This document shows positions 42,843 to 51,540 of a DNA stretch of 64,000 bases, piece after piece (the first letter of the stretch is position 1; each line of letters opens with the position of its first letter). The stretch lies in assembly GCA_028283855.1 (NCBI GenBank), contig JAPWJX010000003.1:992001-1056000 (forward strand). Reading direction: 5' to 3'. The notes under the pieces were generated by a model. It did no database searches. It was not told the origin of the DNA and saw nothing but the letters and a program-made list of their open reading frames with translations. The position numbers were made by a program, and so were the translations under genes. This stretch comes from Verrucomicrobium sp. (GTDB lineage: Bacteria > Verrucomicrobiota > Verrucomicrobiia > Methylacidiphilales > GAS474).

Positions 42843-43856
42843 ATGAAGAACCTGTTCAAAAACCTGGCGGCCCGGAAAGGCCGGTTCCGCCTCCGCAACG
42901 AGGTGCCCGCCTCCAAGTCCGACGGCCTCGTCGAATCGGGCGCGTCCGAAGGCACCGGCGGCCTCAAGCTGGTCACCGTTTTCATCGCCGTGCTCGCCCT
43001 GCACGTCCTGGTGATCGGCAGCATCAGCGCCTACCACTTCTTCAAGGGCTCGACTGACGTCGCCACGACGACCGGCGCCGAGGGGACGACCCCCGAGGCG
43101 GCCGCCCCGGACGGCGCCACGATCGACAAGCCGACCGCCGCGGGCCTGGCCGCCGCCGGTACGCCGGAAGCCTCCAAGGACGGCGCGCCCACGATCGACA
43201 GCAACGCCGTCGCCGCCGCGCCGATCCCGACTCCCTCGGTGACCGCTCCCGCCGCCCCGGCCGCCGCCGATCCCGCTCCGGCCCTGCCGCCCGCCCCCGC
43301 GCTGGCGGAAGCCACGGCGCCCGCCGCTCCCGTCCCGGCTCCGATCGCCCCGGCCAAGCCGGCGGTCGCCGCCGCTCCGGCCAAGGCCGCCGCTCCGGCC
43401 AAGGCCGCCGCTCCCGCCGCCACCTACGTCGTGAAGAAGGGGGACACCCTTCACCGCGTCGCCCAGGCCCACGGCATGACCGTCGCCCAGGTGAAGGCCC
43501 TCAACGGCCTCAAGGGGAACGCCCTGCGCGTCGGCCAGAAGCTGGCCGTGAAGGGCACCGCCGCTTCCGCCGCCGGCACCGCCGTGGCCGCCGCGGCTCC
43601 CGCCGCCACCGCGACCGCGGGCAAGAGCTACAAGGTCGTCAAAGGAGACACCCTGGCCCGGATTGCCCGGACCTTCCGCGTCTCCCCCTCCGCCCTCATG
43701 GCGGCCAACAAGCTGAGCGATCCGCGCAAGCTGAAGGTCGGCGCCGTCCTGGTCATCCCGGGCCACTCCGCCACCGCGCAATCCTCCACGCACGTGATGC
43801 CCGCCGCCACGGCCCCCAGCCGCCAGTCGGCCTCCAGCCTCGCGGCCAACAAGTAA
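42843..43856 (+). CDS. Membrane-anchored protein with two LysM domains
   Basis: 337 aa. A ~40-residue cytosolic head, one membrane helix (LVTVFIAVLALHVLVIGSIS, about 42-61), a ~130-residue Ala/Pro linker, then LysM 1 (YVVKKGDTLHRVAQAHGMTV, ~196-240) and LysM 2 (YKVVKGDTLARIARTFRV, ~263-308). LysM binds N-acetylglucosamine in peptidoglycan, so it probably ties the division complex or inner membrane to the wall. The linker contains a perfect 18-base tandem duplication near 43370-43405. It occupies the murD place in the dcw order. A G-poor, A/C-rich 46-base leader precedes it. No enzymatic domain is visible. Confidence 0.85.
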   Translation: MKNLFKNLAARKGRFRLRNEVPASKSDGLVESGASEGTGGLKLVTVFIAVLALHVLVIGSISAYHFFKGSTDVATTTGAEGTTPEAAAPDGATIDKPTAAGLAAAGTPEASKDGAPTIDSNAVAAAPIPTPSVTAPAAPAAADPAPALPPAPALAEATAPAAPVPAPIAPAKPAVAAAPAKAAAPAKAAAPAATYVVKKGDTLHRVAQAHGMTVAQVKALNGLKGNALRVGQKLAVKGTAASAAGTAVAAAAPAATATAGKSYKVVKGDTLARIARTFRVSPSALMAANKLSDPRKLKVGAVLVIPGHSATAQSSTHVMPAATAPSRQSASSLAANK

Positions 43857-43880
43857 TCCGGTAAGAGCCTCCCCCCTCCG

Positions 43881-45047
43881 ATGAACCCCAGCACCATCCA
43901 GCGTCAGGTCGGCTACGTCCTGCTCGTCACGGTCTTGAGCCTGATGGTCCTGGGCATCGTGATGCTCCTGAGCATCAGCGGCAAACTGGCCGCGGAGGGA
44001 TCGGGGGCCATCTACGGGGCTCTGCAGAAGCAGGGAGCCTGGATGATCCTGGGAGGAATAGCCTGCGCGGTGGTTTCCCGCGTCGACTACCATTGGTTCG
44101 TGCGGCGTTCCGGCTGGATTCTGGCCGGCGCCGCCTTCCTCCTGCTCCTGGTCTTCGTGCCCCACCTGGGGAAGAAGGTCAACGGCTCCTGGCGCTGGAT
44201 CAGCGTCGGGGGCATGACCCTCCAGCCGTCGGAAGTGGTGAAGTGGGCCCTGGTCCTCTTCACCGCTTCCTGGCTGGGGCGCTACCAGCGCCGCCTCCTG
44301 TGGAAGGGGGTCTTGGTCCCCTTCGCCGTCACGGTGGGTCTGGTCCTGGTCCTCGTCGTCTCGCGCGACCTGGGCAGCGCCGCCCTCCTCTGCACCGCGC
44401 TCACCGTCCTCCTCTTCGTCGCGGGGACGCCGAAACGCTATCTTTTGCCCGTGCCGCTCCTTGGCTTCGGCGGCCTCTTTGCCATGGCGCTGGCCATGCC
44501 GGAGCGCCGCGCCCGCCTCTTGGCCTTTCTCCACCCGGAGGAGAGCAAGGCGGGGAAAGGCTACCAGGTCTACCAGGCCCTCATCGCCCTGGGCTCCGGC
44601 GGGCCCACCGGCCTGGGCCTGGGCAACAGCCGGCAGAAAATGTACTACCTGCCGGAAGCCCCCACCGACTTCATCTTCCCCATCGTCGGGGAAGAAATGG
44701 GCCTCTGGGTCTCCCTGGCGGTGGTCCTCGCCTTCCTCGTCATCCTGCTTTGCGGCGGGTGGATCACCCTCCACGCGCCCGATCCCACCGGCGTCCTCCT
44801 GGGCGCGGGGCTGACCTCCCTCATGGCCGTGCAGGCCATGGTCAACCTCTGCGTCGTCACCGCCCTCCTGCCGAACAAGGGCCTGCCCCTGCCGTTCATC
44901 AGCTACGGCGGGTCGAACCTCCTTTTCTGTTTCTTATGCGTCGGGATGCTTTTCAACCTCCAGCGCCAAGGCGTCTGCGAGGATCCCGAGCCGGTCGAAA
45001 CCATCCTCCCCCAGGGCCGCGGCCAAGGGGCCACGGTGAGAATCTAG
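43881..45047 (+). CDS. ftsW: Septal peptidoglycan glycosyltransferase FtsW
   Basis: 388 aa SEDS-family polytopic membrane protein. Family features: NGSWRWISVGGMTLQPSEVVK, ALIALGSGGPTGLGLGNSRQK, YLPEAPTDFIFPIVGEEMGL (with the catalytic Asp loop), and NKGLPLPFISYGGSNL. Together with FtsI it builds septal peptidoglycan. Where most FtsW proteins have QPDLGT the sequence reads SRDLGSA. About ten membrane helices. It starts 24 bases after the LysM gene. Confidence 0.95.
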   Translation: MNPSTIQRQVGYVLLVTVLSLMVLGIVMLLSISGKLAAEGSGAIYGALQKQGAWMILGGIACAVVSRVDYHWFVRRSGWILAGAAFLLLLVFVPHLGKKVNGSWRWISVGGMTLQPSEVVKWALVLFTASWLGRYQRRLLWKGVLVPFAVTVGLVLVLVVSRDLGSAALLCTALTVLLFVAGTPKRYLLPVPLLGFGGLFAMALAMPERRARLLAFLHPEESKAGKGYQVYQALIALGSGGPTGLGLGNSRQKMYYLPEAPTDFIFPIVGEEMGLWVSLAVVLAFLVILLCGGWITLHAPDPTGVLLGAGLTSLMAVQAMVNLCVVTALLPNKGLPLPFISYGGSNLLFCFLCVGMLFNLQRQGVCEDPEPVETILPQGRGQGATVRI

Positions 45048-45052
45048 AACCT

Positions 45053-46153
45053 ATGCGCGTCGCGATCGCCTGCGGGGGGACCGGGGGGCATCTCTTTCCC
45101 GGCCTTGCCGTGGCGGAGGCTCTCCGCCGCCGCGGGCACGAGGCGCTCCTCCTGGTCTCCGAAAAGGAGATCGACCGCACCGCCCTGGAGGGGCGGGGAG
45201 AATTCGCCTCCCGCGCCCTGCCCGCCGTTGGCTGGCCCGGCTTGGGGCCCCGCCTGCCCGGCTTTTTCCTGAAGCTTTGGCGGAGCGCCTCCGCCTGCCG
45301 CCGCCTCTTCCAGGACTACGCCCCGGACGCCGTCCTGAGCATGGGCGGATTTACCGGCGCCGCTCCCCTCTGGATCGCCGGACGGCGGAAAATCCCCGCC
45401 TTCCTGCACGAGTCGAACGCCGTCCCCGGCCGCGTCACCCGCCTCTTCGCCCGGCGGGTCGACCGCGTCCTGGTCGGCTTCGGCGCCTGCGCGGCGGCGC
45501 TTTCCCCGGCCCGCTGCTCCGTGACCGGCACGCCGGTGCGCGGGGCGCTGCGGGAGGTGCCCCGCGCGGAGGCCGCCTCCGCCCTGGGCCTCGATCCCTC
45601 CCGCCGGACGCTGCTGGTCGCCGGCGGCAGCCAGGGCGCGCGGGCGCTCAACCGCCTCGTCTGCCGGACGCTCCCCCTCTGGAAAGACCGGCTGGCCGCC
45701 TGGCAATTCATCCACCTTTCCGGCGCGGCCGACGCGGAGGAAACCGCCCGCGCCTACCAGGACATCGAGGCCCTGGCCCACGTCCGCCCCTTCTCCGCGC
45801 AGATGGCGGAAATCTACAGCCTGGCCGACCTGGCCGTGGGCCGCTCCGGCGCGTCGACCTTGACCGAGCTGGCCCACTACGGCCTGCCCAGCCTCCTGGT
45901 CCCGCTCCCCACCGCGGCGGAGGACCACCAGACCGCCAACGCCCGGATCTTCACGCAGGCCGGCGCGGCCTCCCTTTTCCGCCAGGAGGACCTGACTCCC
46001 CAGGCCTTCGACGCCGCGGTGCGCGGGGTCCTGGGGGAGGAGCACCGCCTCCAGGAAATGGCCCGCGCGGCCCGCGCCCTGGCGGTGCCGGACGCGGCCG
46101 GACGCGTGGCGGAGGCGGTCCTGAACGGAATCCAAAAAGGAGAGTTGCGGTGA
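45053..46153 (+). CDS. murG: UDP-GlcNAc:lipid I GlcNAc transferase MurG
   Basis: 366 aa GT-B glycosyltransferase making lipid II. GGTGGHLFPGLAVAEAL is the N-terminal glycine loop; MGGFTGAAPLWIA, HESNAVPGRVTRL, VAGGSQGARALN, and GRSGASTLTELAHYGLPSLL with PLPTAAEDHQTANA complete the family pattern. ATG 45053 lies 5 bases after the ftsW stop; a longer frame upstream overlaps ftsW. The next gene's GTG overlaps its stop. Confidence 0.95.
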   Translation: MRVAIACGGTGGHLFPGLAVAEALRRRGHEALLLVSEKEIDRTALEGRGEFASRALPAVGWPGLGPRLPGFFLKLWRSASACRRLFQDYAPDAVLSMGGFTGAAPLWIAGRRKIPAFLHESNAVPGRVTRLFARRVDRVLVGFGACAAALSPARCSVTGTPVRGALREVPRAEAASALGLDPSRRTLLVAGGSQGARALNRLVCRTLPLWKDRLAAWQFIHLSGAADAEETARAYQDIEALAHVRPFSAQMAEIYSLADLAVGRSGASTLTELAHYGLPSLLVPLPTAAEDHQTANARIFTQAGAASLFRQEDLTPQAFDAAVRGVLGEEHRLQEMARAARALAVPDAAGRVAEAVLNGIQKGELR

Positions 46154-48438
46154 GCGAAAAGATCGAGTCCATCCTGTCCCAGCCCGGCGCCCGCATCCAC
46201 CTGATCGGCGTGGGCGGCAGCGGCATGAGCGCCCTGGCGCGTCTCCTGTTGGCCAACGGCTTTCGCGTCTCCGGCTCCGACCTGCGCGGCTCCACGCTCC
46301 TGGAAAAGCTCGTCCCCCTGGGCCTTTCCTTCCAGGAAGGCCACCGCGGGGAGTGGGTCCAGGGCTGCGACTTGGTCGTCCACTCCTCCGCCATCGGGGA
46401 TGGGAACGCGGAGCGGATCGAGGCCGGGAAGCTCGGCATCCCCACCGCCCGCCGCGCGGAGGTCCTGGCCGTCCTGGCCCGCCGCCCCGGGAAAGAGGCC
46501 GTCGTCGTAGCCGGCATGCACGGAAAGACGACCACCACCAGCCTCCTGGCCCACGTCCTGCGCGAGGCGGGCCGCCGCCCCAGCCACTACGTCGGCGCGG
46601 AGGTGCCCGTCCTGGGCGCCAGCGCCGTGTGGGACGAGGGCGCGGAGATCGTCATCGAGGGGGACGAGAGCGACGGCACCTTGACTTTCTTCCACCCCGC
46701 CCACGCCATCCTTCTCAACATCGAGGAAGAGCACCTCGACCACTACGGCGACATCAAGGCGATCCTGGAAACCTTCTCCCGCTTCCTCGACCAGACCTCC
46801 GGCGCCGTCATCTACTGCGCCGACGACCAGAACACCGCCCTCCTCTGCTCCCAGCGCCCCCGCGCCATCGGCTACGGGCTGGGAGAGGGGGCCCACTACC
46901 GCGCGGTCAACCTGGTCAGCCGCGACTTCTCCTCCGAGTTCGAGGTGCTGCGGGAGGGTGAGCTGCTGGGCCGCTTCCACCTGCCCATCCCCGGCTCCCA
47001 GAACGTCAGCAACGCCCTGGCCGTCATCGCCATGGCCACGGAGCTGGGCCTGGGCCGGGAGGCCATCGCCCGCGCCCTGGGCGAGTTCCGCGGCGCCAGC
47101 CGCCGCTTCGAGACCAAATACCGCAGCGAGAACTTCATGGTCGTCGACGACTACGCCCACCACCCCACCGAGATCCGCGCCACCCTGGCGGCGGCGCGCT
47201 CCGGCGGGTGGAAGCGGATCGTCGCCCTCTTCCAGCCCCACCGCTACACGCGCACCCAATCCCTCAAGGACGAGTTCGCCACCGCCTTCCAGGAAGCGGA
47301 CAAGGTCTTCCTCACCGGCATCTACGCCGCCAGCGAGGCGCCCATCGAGGGCGTCTCCGGCCAGGCCCTCGCGGAGGCCGTGCAGGCCGCCGGGCACCCC
47401 TCCGTCGTCTATGAGGAGAGCCTCCGCCGCCTGCGCCGCCGCGTCGCCCAGGAGATCGAGCCGGGAGACCTGGTCCTGACCCTCGGCGCCGGCGACATCC
47501 ATGAGACGGCCACCGCCCTGGCCGAGGAGCTGGCCTGGTATGAAGGGCTTCGCTCCCAATTGAGTTCGGAGAGCAAGCTCCTGCGCCAGGAGCCGATGCG
47601 CAAGCACACCTCCATCCGCGTCGGCGGCCCCGCGCAGTTCTGGTTCGAGCCCGCGAGCGAGGAAGACCTCATCGCCGGCCTGCGCCACGCCCACCGCCAC
47701 GGCGTGCCCGTCACCCTCATCGGGCGCGGCACCAACCTGCTGGTGCGGGACGGCGGCATCGCCGGGCTCTCCATCTACCTGGGCAACCCCTACTTCTCCC
47801 GCATCGAGATCGAGGGAGAGCAGATCACCGCCGGGGCGGGAGCGCCCCTGCGCGCCATCGTCGCCGCAGCCAAGAAAAAGGGCCTGGGCGGCATCTCCTT
47901 CATGGAGGGGATCCCCGGCAACCTAGGCGGCGCGCTGCGCATGAACGCCGGGGCCATGCACGGATGGACGATGGAAGTCGTCGAGCAGCTGCGCGTCGTC
48001 GATCGCGAGGGCCGCGTGAAGACGTACGACCGGCACGAGCTGGAGGTGCGCTACCGCAGCGTGCCGCTCTTGGAAGACCACATCGCCCTCTCCGCGCGCC
48101 TGCGCGGCACGCCCACGGAGCCCGCGAAGATTGACGAGGAGCTGAAAACCTTCAGCAAAAAGCGGTGGACCAGCCAGCCCGCCGCGCCGTCCGCAGGCTG
48201 CATTTTCAAGAACCCCGCGGAGGGCTCGGCCGGGCGGATTATTGATGAGTCCGGCCTTAAAAACTTAAATTTCGGAAAAGCGCGAGTTTCCGATGTACAT
48301 GCAAATTTTATTGTGAATGATGGGGGCGCATCGGCCATGGAGATCCGCGAATTGATGAAAATGGTGCAGCAGCGCGTGAAGGAAGCGCGCGGCATCGATT
48401 TGGAGCCCGAGGTCATCATCCTGGGGGACGAGGAATAA
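46150..48438 (+). CDS. murC/murB: Bifunctional MurC-MurB fusion (UDP-MurNAc:L-Ala ligase / UDP-GlcNAc-enolpyruvate reductase)
   Basis: 762 aa. Residues 1 to ~460 are MurC: IHLIGVGGSGMSALARLL, VAGMHGKTTTTSLLAH (ATP loop), EGDESDGTLTFF, LNIEEEHLDHY and VDDYAHHPTEIRATL. From ~475 MurB follows: HTSIRVGGPAQFWFEP, LIGRGTNLLVRDGG, FMEGIPGNLGGALRMNAGA (FAD binding), PSAGCIFKNPAEG with the catalytic region, and VSDVHANFIVNDGGA. Both halves look complete. The GTG 46150 overlaps the murG stop and ddl overlaps the end. The fusion would join the MurB product step to the first ligase step. The MurB end contains a ~90-base A+T-rich patch. Confidence 0.95.
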   Translation: MSEKIESILSQPGARIHLIGVGGSGMSALARLLLANGFRVSGSDLRGSTLLEKLVPLGLSFQEGHRGEWVQGCDLVVHSSAIGDGNAERIEAGKLGIPTARRAEVLAVLARRPGKEAVVVAGMHGKTTTTSLLAHVLREAGRRPSHYVGAEVPVLGASAVWDEGAEIVIEGDESDGTLTFFHPAHAILLNIEEEHLDHYGDIKAILETFSRFLDQTSGAVIYCADDQNTALLCSQRPRAIGYGLGEGAHYRAVNLVSRDFSSEFEVLREGELLGRFHLPIPGSQNVSNALAVIAMATELGLGREAIARALGEFRGASRRFETKYRSENFMVVDDYAHHPTEIRATLAAARSGGWKRIVALFQPHRYTRTQSLKDEFATAFQEADKVFLTGIYAASEAPIEGVSGQALAEAVQAAGHPSVVYEESLRRLRRRVAQEIEPGDLVLTLGAGDIHETATALAEELAWYEGLRSQLSSESKLLRQEPMRKHTSIRVGGPAQFWFEPASEEDLIAGLRHAHRHGVPVTLIGRGTNLLVRDGGIAGLSIYLGNPYFSRIEIEGEQITAGAGAPLRAIVAAAKKKGLGGISFMEGIPGNLGGALRMNAGAMHGWTMEVVEQLRVVDREGRVKTYDRHELEVRYRSVPLLEDHIALSARLRGTPTEPAKIDEELKTFSKKRWTSQPAAPSAGCIFKNPAEGSAGRIIDESGLKNLNFGKARVSDVHANFIVNDGGASAMEIRELMKMVQQRVKEARGIDLEPEVIILGDEE

Positions 48439-49349
48439 TGAGCGCCAAGCCCTCCCACGTCGCCGTCCTCAAGGGCGGCCCCTCCGCCGAGCGCGAGGTC
48501 TCCCTGCGCACCGGCGCCGCCTGCGCCGCCGCCCTGCGCGAGCGCGGCTACACCGTCGACGAGATCGACGTGGCCGGCCGCGACTTCACCCTGCCCGCGG
48601 GCGTCGAGTTCGTCTTCATTTCCCTGCACGGCGCCTTCGGCGAGGACGGCGAGGTCCAGGCCTACCTGGAAAAGCACGGCTTCCCCTACAGCGGCTCCGG
48701 CGTCGCCGCCAGCCGCCTGGCCATCGACAAGGAGGCCAGCAAGGAGGCCTTCCGCCGGGAGAGAATCCCCACGCCGGAAGGCGTCACCGTCGGCAGGGGC
48801 GATCCGGCCCCCGCCCTCCAGCCGCCCCTGGTCGTGAAGCCCTACTGCGAGGGTTCCTCCCTCGGCATGAGCTTCGTCTTCGAGGAAAAGGAACTGGCGC
48901 CCGCGCTGGACAAGGCCTTCGAGCTGGGGGAGCGCGCCGTCGTCGAGCGCTACATCAAAGGCCGGGAGCTGACCGTCTCCATCCTGGGCGGCGAGGCCCT
49001 GCCCATCGTCGAGATCGCGCCGAAGGAAGGCTTCTACGACTACACGAACAAATACACCGCCGGGAAGACCGACTACCTTTGCCCCGCCCCGCTCGACGCC
49101 GAGCTGACCCGCCGCGTGCAGGAAATCTCCCTGCGCGCCCACCGCGCCCTGGGCTGCGAGGTCTACTCCCGCGTCGACATCATGCTCGACGCCGACTCCA
49201 ATCCCTACGTCCTGGAGGTGAACACCATCCCCGGCATGACCGCCACCAGCCTCCTGCCGAAGGCGGCGGCCGCCGCCGGGATCCCTTTCCCGGAACTCTG
49301 CGAGCGGATCCTCCTCCTCTCGCTTCAGCGCTTCCCCGCAACCGTCTAA
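48438..49349 (+). CDS. ddl: D-alanine--D-alanine ligase
   Basis: 303 aa ATP-grasp ligase making the D-Ala-D-Ala used by MurF. VAVLKGGPSAEREVSLRTG at the N terminus, LHGAFGEDGEVQAYLE, YSGSGVAASRLAIDKEASKE, VVKPYCEGSSLGMSFV, and EVNTIPGMTATSLLPKAA near the C terminus are the family markers. The start shares one base with the murCB stop (TAATG). In Chlamydiae ddl is fused to murC; here it stays separate but directly adjacent. Confidence 0.96.
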   Translation: MSAKPSHVAVLKGGPSAEREVSLRTGAACAAALRERGYTVDEIDVAGRDFTLPAGVEFVFISLHGAFGEDGEVQAYLEKHGFPYSGSGVAASRLAIDKEASKEAFRRERIPTPEGVTVGRGDPAPALQPPLVVKPYCEGSSLGMSFVFEEKELAPALDKAFELGERAVVERYIKGRELTVSILGGEALPIVEIAPKEGFYDYTNKYTAGKTDYLCPAPLDAELTRRVQEISLRAHRALGCEVYSRVDIMLDADSNPYVLEVNTIPGMTATSLLPKAAAAAGIPFPELCERILLLSLQRFPATV

Positions 49350-49353
49350 AGCC

Positions 49354-50214
49354 ATGTCCGTCCGCCGCCGCATCAACCGCCCCCGCACCTCGCAGGCCCA
49401 CATCCTCTTTGCCACGACGGGCAAGCGCCCCTCGCGCCAAACGCTGGCCAAGTACGGCGTGGCCGTCCTCCTCCTGGGCCTGAGCCTCACCGCCGTCGGC
49501 CTGGGCACCCACTACGTGGTGGAGGGCTTCCTGCGCCGCGCCCTCTACGAGAATCCCCACTACGCCCTGCGCCAGATCGTCGTCGACGCAAAGGGCGGCG
49601 CGCAGCGCAAGCAGGTCGTGCAGGCCACGCGCCTCCAGATCGGCCAAAACCTGATGGCCGTCGACCTGAAGGAAGTGGAGCAGAACGTCGACAACCTCCC
49701 CTACATCGCCCAGGCCCGCGTGCAGCGCATCCTGCCGGACACCATCCGCGTGGAGGTCACGGAGCGCCAGCCCCTGGCCCGCATCGTCTCCCAGCGTACC
49801 GACCTGAACATGCGGGAAGTCTTCTACCTGGACCGGGACGGCGTGGCCGTGAAGCCCCAGGCCAACGAGTCCCTGCGCGGCCTGCCGGAAATCGTCGGCG
49901 GCCCCTTCGTCGACGTGGAATCCGGCCAGCGCTTCGACCAGCCGGAAGTCCAGGCCGCCTTGGGCGTCCTCAAGCAGCTGGAGCTGACCCCCTTGCGGGC
50001 CGACTTCGACGTCGCCTGGCTCGACCTCTCCCACCCGCTGGCCGTCTCCCTCATGACGCGGGACGGCGCGCAGATCCTCTTCCGCCTGGACAACTTGTCC
50101 CAGCAGATGGAACGGCTCCAGCAGATCATCCGCTTCGCCCAGGCGCGGCAGCGGCGCGTGGCGCTGGTCGACCTGACGCCCGACCGCAACGTCCCCGTCC
50201 GTTTCCGCAACTAA
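49354..50214 (+). CDS. ftsQ: Cell division protein FtsQ
   Basis: 286 aa. A basic cytosolic head, one membrane helix (YGVAVLLLGLSLTAVGLG, about 34-51), a POTRA domain (LRQIVVDAKGGAQRKQVVQA) with the typical DLKEVEQNVDNLPYIAQARVQ and ILPDTIRVEVTERQPLA segments, then the FtsQ beta domain (REVFYLDRDGVAVKP). FtsQ joins FtsL and FtsB to the division site. Place before ftsA agrees. 47 bases of G-poor sequence separate it from ftsA. Confidence 0.9.
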   Translation: MSVRRRINRPRTSQAHILFATTGKRPSRQTLAKYGVAVLLLGLSLTAVGLGTHYVVEGFLRRALYENPHYALRQIVVDAKGGAQRKQVVQATRLQIGQNLMAVDLKEVEQNVDNLPYIAQARVQRILPDTIRVEVTERQPLARIVSQRTDLNMREVFYLDRDGVAVKPQANESLRGLPEIVGGPFVDVESGQRFDQPEVQAALGVLKQLELTPLRADFDVAWLDLSHPLAVSLMTRDGAQILFRLDNLSQQMERLQQIIRFAQARQRRVALVDLTPDRNVPVRFRN

Positions 50215-50261
50215 CCCCTTTCTTCTCCAACCACACCAAACCCCAAAAACCCCTAAGAACT

Positions 50262-51503
50262 ATGTTCTGGAAAAAAGATCGCAACATCGTCGTCGCCCTG
50301 GAGGTGGGCAGCAGCAAGGTGGTCGCCGCCGTGGCGGAACTCCGGGAGGACGGCTCCCTGGTCATCCTGGGCGTGGGCGAGAGCCAGTCCCACCAGGTGC
50401 GGAAGTGTGAGATTATCGATTTCGAGATCGCCCAGAAATGCGTGCACGACGCGATCAACGACGCGGAAGAGAAGACCGACGTCACCATCAACGAGGTCTA
50501 CCTGGCCATTTCTGGCGCCCACATCCGCTCCGCCAACGCGCAGCTGACCACCTACATCGCCACCGAGGGGCACGAGATCATGCCCGAGCACTTGGAGGAG
50601 CTGGCCTCCATGGCCCGCCAGCAGCCCCTGCACAGCGGTTACGCCCTCATCCACGACCTCATCCAGCACTACCGCCTGGACGACGGTTCCGTGACGGAAA
50701 ACCCCGTCGGCCTCTCCTCCAAGCGGCTGCAGGCGGAATACCACCTGGTCTCCGGGATCAACACCCGCCTCCAAACCACCATCCGCTGCGTGCGGGAACT
50801 CTCCGTCGACGTGCGCAACTACGCCCTGAGCATCTACGCCACCGCCCAGGCCGTCCTCACCCCGGAAGAGAAGCAGGAAGGCGCCGTCGTCATCAACTGC
50901 GGCGCGGGCGTCACCGACTACCTCGTCTACCAAAACGGCTCCGTCGTCCACAGCGGCGTCCTGGGCGTGGGCGGCGACCACCTGACCAACGACCTCGTCG
51001 CCGGCCTCAAGCTGCCCTTCGTCAAGGCGGAGCAGCTCAAGCGCGAACACGGCTCCGTCCACGAGGAATCGATGGACGGCGACCTGGGCGGCAGCGTCGT
51101 CATCCCCGGCAGCTACAGCTTCGAGGAGCGCGCCGTCCGCCGCCAGGCCGTCCTCACCATCATGCAGGCCCGCCAGGCGGAGCTGCTCCAGATCATCCGG
51201 GACGACTTGGAGGCCCAGCCCTTCTGGCCCGACTTCGCCGGCTCCATCCACTTCACCGGCGGGGCGGCCCAGGTGCGCGGCCTCATCGAGCTGGCCTCGG
51301 AGATCTTCTCCTGCCCCGTGAACCTCGCCGGCGGCTGCCCGCTGGAAGGGGACCAGGGCTACGCCTCCCGGCCGGAACTTTCCACCGTCCTGGGCCTGCT
51401 CCACTACGCCCGCGTCGTGGAGGAGGAAATCCCGTCCCCCGGCGCGTGGGGCCGCATGCGCCAGAAAGTCGGCAAGGCCCTGGCCGCCCTCGGCCTCTTC
51501 TAA
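50262..51503 (+). CDS. ftsA: Cell division protein FtsA
   Basis: 413 aa actin-like ATPase that tethers FtsZ to the membrane. Features: VALEVGSSKVVAAVAELRED (phosphate 1), the 1C domain with EVYLAISGAHIRSANAQ, VVINCGAGVTDYLVYQNG (phosphate 2), GVGGDHLTNDLVAGLKLPF, and FTGGAAQVRGLIELASEIF (adenosine motif). A C-terminal amphipathic helix (WGRMRQKVGKALAALGLF) fits the membrane anchor. Its leader contains almost no G and only a weak AAGAA ribosome site. Confidence 0.93.
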   Translation: MFWKKDRNIVVALEVGSSKVVAAVAELREDGSLVILGVGESQSHQVRKCEIIDFEIAQKCVHDAINDAEEKTDVTINEVYLAISGAHIRSANAQLTTYIATEGHEIMPEHLEELASMARQQPLHSGYALIHDLIQHYRLDDGSVTENPVGLSSKRLQAEYHLVSGINTRLQTTIRCVRELSVDVRNYALSIYATAQAVLTPEEKQEGAVVINCGAGVTDYLVYQNGSVVHSGVLGVGGDHLTNDLVAGLKLPFVKAEQLKREHGSVHEESMDGDLGGSVVIPGSYSFEERAVRRQAVLTIMQARQAELLQIIRDDLEAQPFWPDFAGSIHFTGGAAQVRGLIELASEIFSCPVNLAGGCPLEGDQGYASRPELSTVLGLLHYARVVEEEIPSPGAWGRMRQKVGKALAALGLF

Positions 51504-51540
51504 GTCCCCAGTCCTCATCTTCTTCACCACCACTCCCCCC

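Noticed and set aside
43370-43405. 18-base tandem repeats in the LysM gene as a mobile or CRISPR-like repeat
   Set aside because: It is an in-frame duplication coding Ala/Pro/Lys linker sequence; no spacers and no further copies.
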